A stretch of 64,000 nucleotides of DNA from Daedaleopsis sinensis (Eukaryota; Basidiomycota; Agaricomycetes; Polyporales; Polyporaceae), in NCBI GenBank assembly GCA_033807695.1, contig CM066304.1, positions 2,666,001 through 2,730,000 on the forward strand, written 5' to 3'. How positions within the stretch are numbered: position 1 is the stretch's first letter; every line of letters starts with the position of its first letter. The position numbers and the translations under genes are program-made. Positions 57,212 through 64,000 of the stretch are shown here, in pieces. The notes below the pieces were generated by a model. That model saw only the letters and a list, made by a program, of their open reading frames with translations. It had not been told where the DNA came from and did no database searches.

Positions 57212-59834
57212 ATGAGCAGAATACCTCCATCTCTGCTGTACCTCACCATATACAATCCTACTCTCAAGCCCTACAACAAGGACACAGACAAGGTCGATCA
57301 CGACGAGGACGCAGATGAAGAAGCACACTGTTTATATTATACTGCGCGCGAGCATGCCGTCTCGCGGGACCGCATGCTTAGACACCTCGGTCTTGCCAAA
57401 GCACTTGTGAACTTCTCAGAGTGAGTGAGTAGCCGTGCTCTTGAGTGGGTGTTCTTGACAATGTCCTCATGTGTGATTGTCCTAGAATGTTCAATGCCGG
57501 CGTACCTTGCGAAAACGTACACTCGCAAGCAAGACGTATGGTTATGTTCTCCCCGGAGCCCAACTTTTGGATACATGCTGTGAGTCTGTATCTTTGCCTC
57601 TTATGCGCGCTGCGCAGTGCCGGCTGTGAATAGCTTACTCGGGCTCACCATCGCTGCGCGCAAAGTGCTATGAAGTCGCCAAGACCCCTCGCCCTGCGCC
57701 GCAAAGCAAGAAGGTACAGGAACCCAAGGGAAAAGGCAAAGGGAAGGAGAAGGGAGATACGCCACATCCCGCCGTTCTCTATGACTATCATGATGGCTCC
57801 CTGCATGACATTGCGTTGCGAACACATTTACAACGCGGTTACGATGAATTCAAGGTCAGTCGTCATAGTAGTATCTCCAGAATAGGTCTACGAAATCTGA
57901 CCTCTTGTAAGCTGCTACATGGATCTTTCAGCTACGCGTTGTCGAAACTGGGTCGTGAAGCTTTGGAGCTCCAAATAGAGCGTTTCTTCACCGTATGGGC
58001 TTGGAAATGGGATATAGAGGACGATGACTTTGGCACACAGCTAGGCGAGTGGGCTTCAAATTGTAGGATATTCGACAATTGACACTGAGGATGGTCAGGG
58101 ACACCACTCCATCCATTGTATTCCAAGGTTGCCCCGCTTCTCGACAAGTTCGCTTCTTCTCTCCCCGGGGAGGTTACAGCTTTTGCGCTAATCCCGCCCT
58201 ACGTCATACCCTTGCGCACACAGAAATACCCTCCTGCTCTTGTGCGTTATATCCTCGCCCGATTGCCACCTCCAGCGACCCCAGTCCCTGGAAATAAGAT
58301 ATCCCCTCCCGTAATCCCGCCACCGACCTTCACTACTCCTGCGCGACCTGCTGTCGCTGGTGAACGCAAGCCAGTCCCGAATGACCCGGGCTTTGCTATG
58401 CCACTTTCTATGCCTACCATGCCTGCCATGCCGAATCTCAACTGGAGTATCGACATGAAGAACGTCAAATTAATGAACTGGCCAGGGTATCTGACGTTCG
58501 GCAAGGGTGGAAGTACAGCCAAGACAGCTTCTTCCCTTCCGTCTTCGCCTTCGTCCATACCGGCAAGCCTTGCTGCTGTGGTCGATCCGCCAAGGGATAC
58601 GGAAACATCTGACAAGAACGTCAAATTGAACTGGCCAGGGTATCTGATGTTCGGCAAGGGTGAGAGTACAGCTAAGACAGGCACTCCCCTTCCGTCTTCG
58701 TCTTCGTCTTCGTCTTCGCCTATACCGGCAAGTCTTGCTGCCGTGGTCGATCCGCCAAGGGACATAGAAACACCTGACAAGAGCATGAAGCGACGGGATA
58801 CTTTGGACGTGGATACAGCGTCTCTCCTGGAAGCCATGTCGACTGAAAGTGTTGGGTCCTATACGAGAGCTACATCTCCTACACCGTCCGCTTTATCCAA
58901 GAGCTCTCAACTCGGAGAATCGAGTACTCAAAGTCTCACCACAAGCGGCAGCGTCTCGCCAATCGACGATGGTGTTACCCGTGCGGAGACACAGAGCGAA
59001 GGCGTCGACGGCCCGAACCCCGACATTGTCGAATCGCTACCTCTACCCTTGCTAGAGATATCGCCACCTACCAGTCGCTCTTTCCTTCCTCCGATGGTGA
59101 TATTTCATCATTCTAGCGGAGATGATGCGCTCACTTGCCAGATGAAACGAGTCTATCGCCTAACGGTAGGTTGGTTTCAAATAGGATACAAGGACTGTGG
59201 CTGAGTTGCTCTACAGGAAGGTGACTGCACCGTCGTGCTGGTCGCGGAGGTTGAGCACAGGCTCGACTTGAAAGATTTTGTCGACAATATCATTGCGCTA
59301 ATAGACAAGATTCAAGATGCCATTCACGCAAGTTATCAGTATGTTGAAATGTCCATTTATGTAGTCCGTACATGTTCACAGTATTGCAGATTGAAGGTTC
59401 AGCAACTTCCCTCCGCTGTGAACATATTGCAACCCAAGGACACGTATATCATATCGAAAGACGAGTGTACTACGACATCTCCCGCTGGATTCACCTCTCA
59501 CTCAGAACATTTGTACAACGGGCAAGAATTACTTCGAAGGTACGCGGCGTCGTGGACTATTTAGCGTGATTGTGGAGCTGACTACGAGTTCGGGTACAGC
59601 GAATTGGACATCCACGAGTTCTTCTCCCGTGGTCAGAACCCCCAGCATTGGCATATGGGAAGACATGGACTAGGATTAGACGCAGGTGGAGATTGCGTTG
59701 GGGGTGAAGTGTACATGGAGGTTGCTCGTAAGGAAACGACGTTGACGGACGTCGACAATGAGCTGGCCGGAGTGGTAAGGAGGTTCGTTGGGCAGACTTT
59801 AGCGGCCATTAGAGGAAGTCCGTCCGGCCATTAG
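57212..59834 (+). CDS. CCZ1: vacuolar fusion protein CCZ1
   Basis: Partner of Mon1 in the GEF complex that activates Rab7/Ypt7 at late endosomes and vacuoles. The start MSRIPPSLLYLTIYNPTLKP and the following LYYTAREHAVSRDRMLRHLG belong to the first longin domain. The next exons carry ENVHSQARRMVMFSPEPNFW and LHGSFSYALSKLGREALELQ, then RFFTVWAWKWDIED. A long, low-complexity insertion follows, with two copies of a repeat containing NWPGYL and FGKG (58458 and 58614). The last exons hold CTVVLVAEVEHRLDLKDFVD and the terminal GLGLDAGGDC...EVYMEVARKETTLTDVDNEL. At least eight introns are needed; the exact joins between 59160 and 59600 are provisional. The ends match family expectation, so the gene looks intact. 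Confidence 0.88.
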
Positions 59835-60065
59835 GACTCAATTAATGTTGTATTTCCTCCTCGATTTAGTTCCCCCGCCATCCTTTCTGCAGGCTCTTCC
59901 GGGCTGCGTAGGCTGCGACACGCGTCCGAGTAGAACCGGCTCAAAGCCGAACACAATGGATTATTGTGGGCGTTTAACGGCGCTTGTCACGAGCAAGTAC
60001 GCGTCGAGTGACTGGAGAAGCGTCCCCATTGTACCGCTACTTTTCTACCACCACCCACCAATGCC

Positions 60066-63000
60066 ATGCTGACCCCATCCTCACCGTCGAGCTCTCCTCC
60101 ATCAACCACGCCCGACGCGGCCAGTACTCGCAAGAGGCAGCGCTCGTTATCAATGGAATCGGAAGCCTCCACTTCTTCGCCAAAACGTGCGGCATCTCAA
60201 GACCCACAGGCTGTTCAAAACCATAATGACCTTACCCCCCCTTCCCTTCCAGCTCCAGGCGCGGGCACCGACAATGACATCGACGCATACATGAACGAAC
60301 AAGGTGATGACCACGGTGTACCCGTCACCGCTTCTGCCACAGCTGCGACGACGGAATGGACGCCGGCGCGAAAATTAAAACATGTGGAGGACGCGCAAGC
60401 GCGATCGATGGTGGTGGGAGAGACGTGGTATATCGTGTCGCGGAGATGGTATATTCGATGGCGGAAGGCAATGACTGGAGAAGAAGACAAGGAGGGTAGG
60501 GTGGAAGAGAAAGACGTCGGCCCGGTGGACAATAGTTCCCTCTGTGGCTCAAGTGGCGAGGTTACGTCTTCCCTGCTGGAACACGTCGATTGCGAGTTCA
60601 TTCCTGGAGATGTTTGGAAGTTGTTAGAGCAATGGTGCGTCCATCGTCCGGGTCATCGGAGCGTAATCGGGCGTCGGGGTGGCGAGGTTAAACAACATTT
60701 AACCGCCCACGACCTTGCATGCGCTGCCCTTCAAACACGCATTATACCACATGAAAACGCGGTACAGCGTCGTATCCGTGGATGTTGTGTATTCCGCTAC
60801 AGGAACGGCATGGTCATTCTGAGGCTGATGTCTTCAGACTTGACCACGTAATGAGCTTGCTCCGAGATGGTATGCTACGAGTGCGAAGGCTGATCAGAAC
60901 CATATTTCACAGGTATGGCCCACCCAAGTTCCCCTTACCACGGAAAGTAATCGAGCGCGGGATCATGAAGGAGGCGAAGCTAGAGCTCCGACCACCGAAG
61001 TTCAACGTCCATGTCCTGGTCCCATCTAGTCTGCCAGGGCAACATACACCAGTCAAGACGATCACTGTGTCATCGACCGATAGTGTCGCAGACGCACGCA
61101 AGGCTTTCGCCGAGTCGCTGGCCACAGCTGGTACCGGTAACTATCGTGTATGGAGAATACCATCTAGTGCATCGTCGGAGGAGCTACTATTCCCGGTGGA
61201 GTCACTCCGAACATGCGGAGCAATTCTGCTAGGGAACGACCAGAGCAATGTGGAAGATGAACTCGTCGACTCGAGCGAAGAATTCGTAGTGGAATTCATG
61301 AAGAAGGATGGGTGGTTGATCGACGCTTCGGAACTTGGTCCTACTTCCATCGTCTCCTCTGCCCCTCTTGCACCACCTCCACCTCCAACCCAACCTGCAC
61401 CTCTGTTTAACTCTGGTACAGACTTCTTCACCCAAATGCAACAGAAAACGACCCCATCAGTCGGTACAACTGCCGTCTCTCCTTTCAAACCTGCAACCGT
61501 GAGCAAGCCGAGTTCTTCTGCACGCCCAAAAGTGCAACTAGAGCCTGGTACCATGGGCTTAGGCAACATGTCAGTGATGGCGTTACTGACGTTTAAACGA
61601 GCCTCATACTGACACAGCTTGTTGAAGGGGCAACACGTGTTTCATGAACTCTGCGCTGCAATGTCTCGTGCACACTCCGGAGCTCATGGACTACTTCCTC
61701 ACGGGCGTTTTTGAGGAGGAACTCAACCCTGATAACCCCCTTGGCATGCATGGTCTGATAGCGCAGGCGTTCGGCTCACTTCTGGGACGTATATGGAACC
61801 CCGAGTCTGGTTCGTCGTATACGCCGCGGGAGTTCAAGCAAACGCTGCAGCGTTTCGCGCCGCAATTCAGCGGTTACCAGCAGCACGACTCGCAGGAACT
61901 CGTCGCTTTTCTTTTGGACGGTTTGCATGAAGATCTGAACCGCGTCCTGAAGAAGCCGTACGTCGAGAAACCGGATTGGGAGAGCGGAGGAGACAAGGAG
62001 CTCGTGGAACTTGCGAACGTGTCATGGGAGGGATATATGAAGCGGAACGATAGCGTCGTAGTCGATCTGTTCCAGGGTCAATATCAAAGCACTTTGGTAT
62101 GTCCGGAATGCGAGAAGGTAAGGTCTTGCCCTACGTTGCGTGTTTGGACGCTATGCCTTAACCAATCCAACAGGTGTCGATCACTTTTGATCCGTTCATG
62201 TACCTCACTTTGCCTCTACCGGTGCAGAAGAAGTGGCACCATACCATCCTCTACATTCCATGGGATATTGAGAAGCCACATGTTAAGGTATGTCTGCGCA
62301 TCTTCGACTGAGAGTAATGAGTTAACCTAGGTTTCAGGTACCTGTTGAGGTGAATCGTGACTCTTCTTTCAAGGAGGTTCGGCAGCTTCTAGGTCGGTGG
62401 ATGGGTGCGAACCCGGACAATGTGTGTACTGCCAATGCTACTTCAGGATATCCACGCTCATTACGGCTCGCGGTGTTCAGTTGCTCACTCTCGAAGTGTT
62501 CAATCACCGATTCTACAAGAATCTGGATGACACCGTGTTGTGCGAAGATATGTCTGAGAGCGACGCGATCGTCTGCTTCGAGCTTCCCTGCCACGCCCAA
62601 CAAAGCAGAACGTACAAACCGGAACCTGATGATCCATTCATTGTTGCTGTCTTTGCGGCCGAAACCCAGCCGTCGCGTTCGAGCTTCGGCCGCGGGTCAA
62701 ATTTGTTCGGGTATCCATTCATCGTAGTCTTCACTCAAGAGCAGGCGAAGAGCGCCGCGGTGATGTACGATGCTGTCGTGGATCGTCTACGACGTTGGAC
62801 CACGAATGCTCGCGATCTCTACAAATGGGAAGCAGGTACGACGGACGAGGTGGGAACGGTGCAAATCCCCATCGCTGGAGCGTCTCTGAAGGAGTCTCTG
62901 ACCGAGATCAAGGAAAATGGCGAGGTCGTCACTGTCGAGATGGATCTTGTGCCTGAAGAGGGCGACATCGTCGACGAGAAGGCAAGTGTCGTCCGCCAGG

Positions 63001-64000
63001 TGGACGATGACATGGACATCGAATCGAACATTGTTCCTCGCATGGTTGGGTTCAAGGACGACCTCTTCCAGATCCGGATTCAACGCGGGAACACTCCGTA
63101 TGGCATTAGCTACAACGCGTTCGGGCAGCCCCGCTACGACACTTGGGATCAGCGCGAGGCGACGGCAAAGGACGGCGTGCTTCTCCGTCGGGACGACGCG
63201 TTCTTCATCGAGTTCGACGACCCTGTCAAGGCTTACTACTTTGGCGAGGAGCGCAAGTGGGAGTACGCCCTTTGGGATAATTGGGAGGAGTTCGTGCACC
63301 CGGAGCTCGTGGCCTCGCGGAAGGCGTCGTCGACGATGAAGCAGAAAGGTATCACTCTGCAGGACTGCCTGGACGAGTTCACCCGCGAGGAGAAGCTGGG
63401 GGAGGACGACCTGTGGTACTGCCCGCGTTGCAAGAAGCACCAGCAGGCGACGAAGCGATTCGACTTATGGAAGGTGCCAGATGTGCTTGTCGTGCATCTG
63501 AAGCGGTTCAGCAACAGTAGGATGCTTCGCGACAAGATCGACACCTTCGTGGACTTCCCGATCGAAGGATTGGACCTCACTTCGATGATCGGCGAGCGGC
63601 TGGTAGGGAAGAGGCTAAAGGAGCAGGGTGTGGATGTCGAGGCCCTAGGGCTCACGGATCTAGAAGAACCACTGGTCTATGACTTGTTCGCGGTGGACGA
63701 GCATCTAGGTGGCTTGGGAGGTGGACACTACCGCGCGTACGCGCTCAACCATGTTACCGGCAAGTGGTATCACTTCGACGACTCCTACGTCACGTCGTCT
63801 CGGGCAGAAGCCGCTGTGGTGAGTGGTATTCCTGGAATCCTACTTGGGCAAGTGCGGCGCTGACTCGGACCGTGGCCAGAACGCCAATGCGTATCTGCTG
63901 TTCTACAGGAGGCGGACGAACCGGCCGCTCGGCGGCAAGAGCCATGAGAAGATTGAGATTGCCCGTGCCCGCCCGAAGCATGAGGTGGAGATCAACGTCC
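60066..64000 (+). CDS. ubiquitin carboxyl-terminal hydrolase with DUSP domain (UBP12/USP4/15 type), 3' end missing
   Basis: Cysteine protease that removes ubiquitin from proteins. After a Ser/Pro-rich N-terminus, a DUSP domain runs from [20 protein letters not shown] to [16 protein letters not shown] ubiquitin-like part and a Pro-rich linker follow, then the USP catalytic domain. Its Cys box is [18 protein letters not shown] (catalytic Cys near 61638), the [20 protein letters not shown] motif follows, VCPECEK and YCPRCKKHQ supply the zinc-binding Cys pairs, and the His box is [11 protein letters not shown] (His at about 63726). Domain order matches yeast Ubp12 and human USP4/11/15. The intron at 60635-60912 (278 bp) is unusually long. 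The coding frame continues past the window edge. Confidence 0.92.

Overview
The window reads as nuclear DNA of a filamentous basidiomycete, most likely an Agaricomycete of the Polyporales type. The signs are GC-rich coding sequence, many introns of about 50-70 bp with GT...AG ends, very small exons, genes on both strands without operons, tandem GH18 genes, a jacalin-like lectin, F-box remnants and a chromodomain Ty3/gypsy element. The species assignment is inference. Exon models below were joined by hand from splice sites and reading phase. Where an exact protein length is given, the exons sum to a whole number of codons.

Left part (0-12.5 kb): dense housekeeping genes. These are PRP4 (splicing, -), PMT4 (ER protein O-mannosyltransferase, +), RFA3/RPA14 (replication protein A subunit, +), a BYE1/PHF3-like PHD-TFIIS-SPOC transcription regulator (-) and a SIRT5-like class III sirtuin (+). 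PRP4/PMT4 and BYE1/sirtuin are head-to-head pairs sharing short promoters.

Middle-left (12.5-31.5 kb): after a 2.7 kb gene-poor stretch comes a 1769-aa kinase joining a calponin-homology-like domain, a Cdc7/SepH/Cdc15-type kinase and a C1 zinc domain. Next are two tandem secreted GH18 enzymes with matching micro-exons, a decayed F-box-like reading frame, a membrane-anchored coiled-coil protein of unknown function (-) and a SnoaL/NTF2-like protein (+).

Accessory core (32-51 kb): a tandem pair of secreted ten-cysteine proteins, an 850-bp element with nested inverted repeats, a structurally complete Ty3/gypsy chromovirus (identical 226-bp LTRs, CAAAT target duplications, one frameshift in pol), then COQ3 (ubiquinone methyltransferase) and a hexose transporter, both on the minus strand. 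Beyond these lie repeat-rich DNA with an inverted-repeat element and a block bracketed by clusters of TTCGTG/CACGAA motifs.

Right part (51.5-64 kb): a jacalin-like lectin, an acetoacetate-decarboxylase-like protein, ribosomal protein eL43, a ZC3H3/Red5-type five-CCCH zinc finger protein, the vacuolar fusion factor CCZ1, and a DUSP-containing ubiquitin protease (UBP12/USP4/15 type) that runs off the end. ADC-like/eL43 and ZC3H3/CCZ1 are again head-to-head pairs. No tRNA, rRNA or CRISPR was found.
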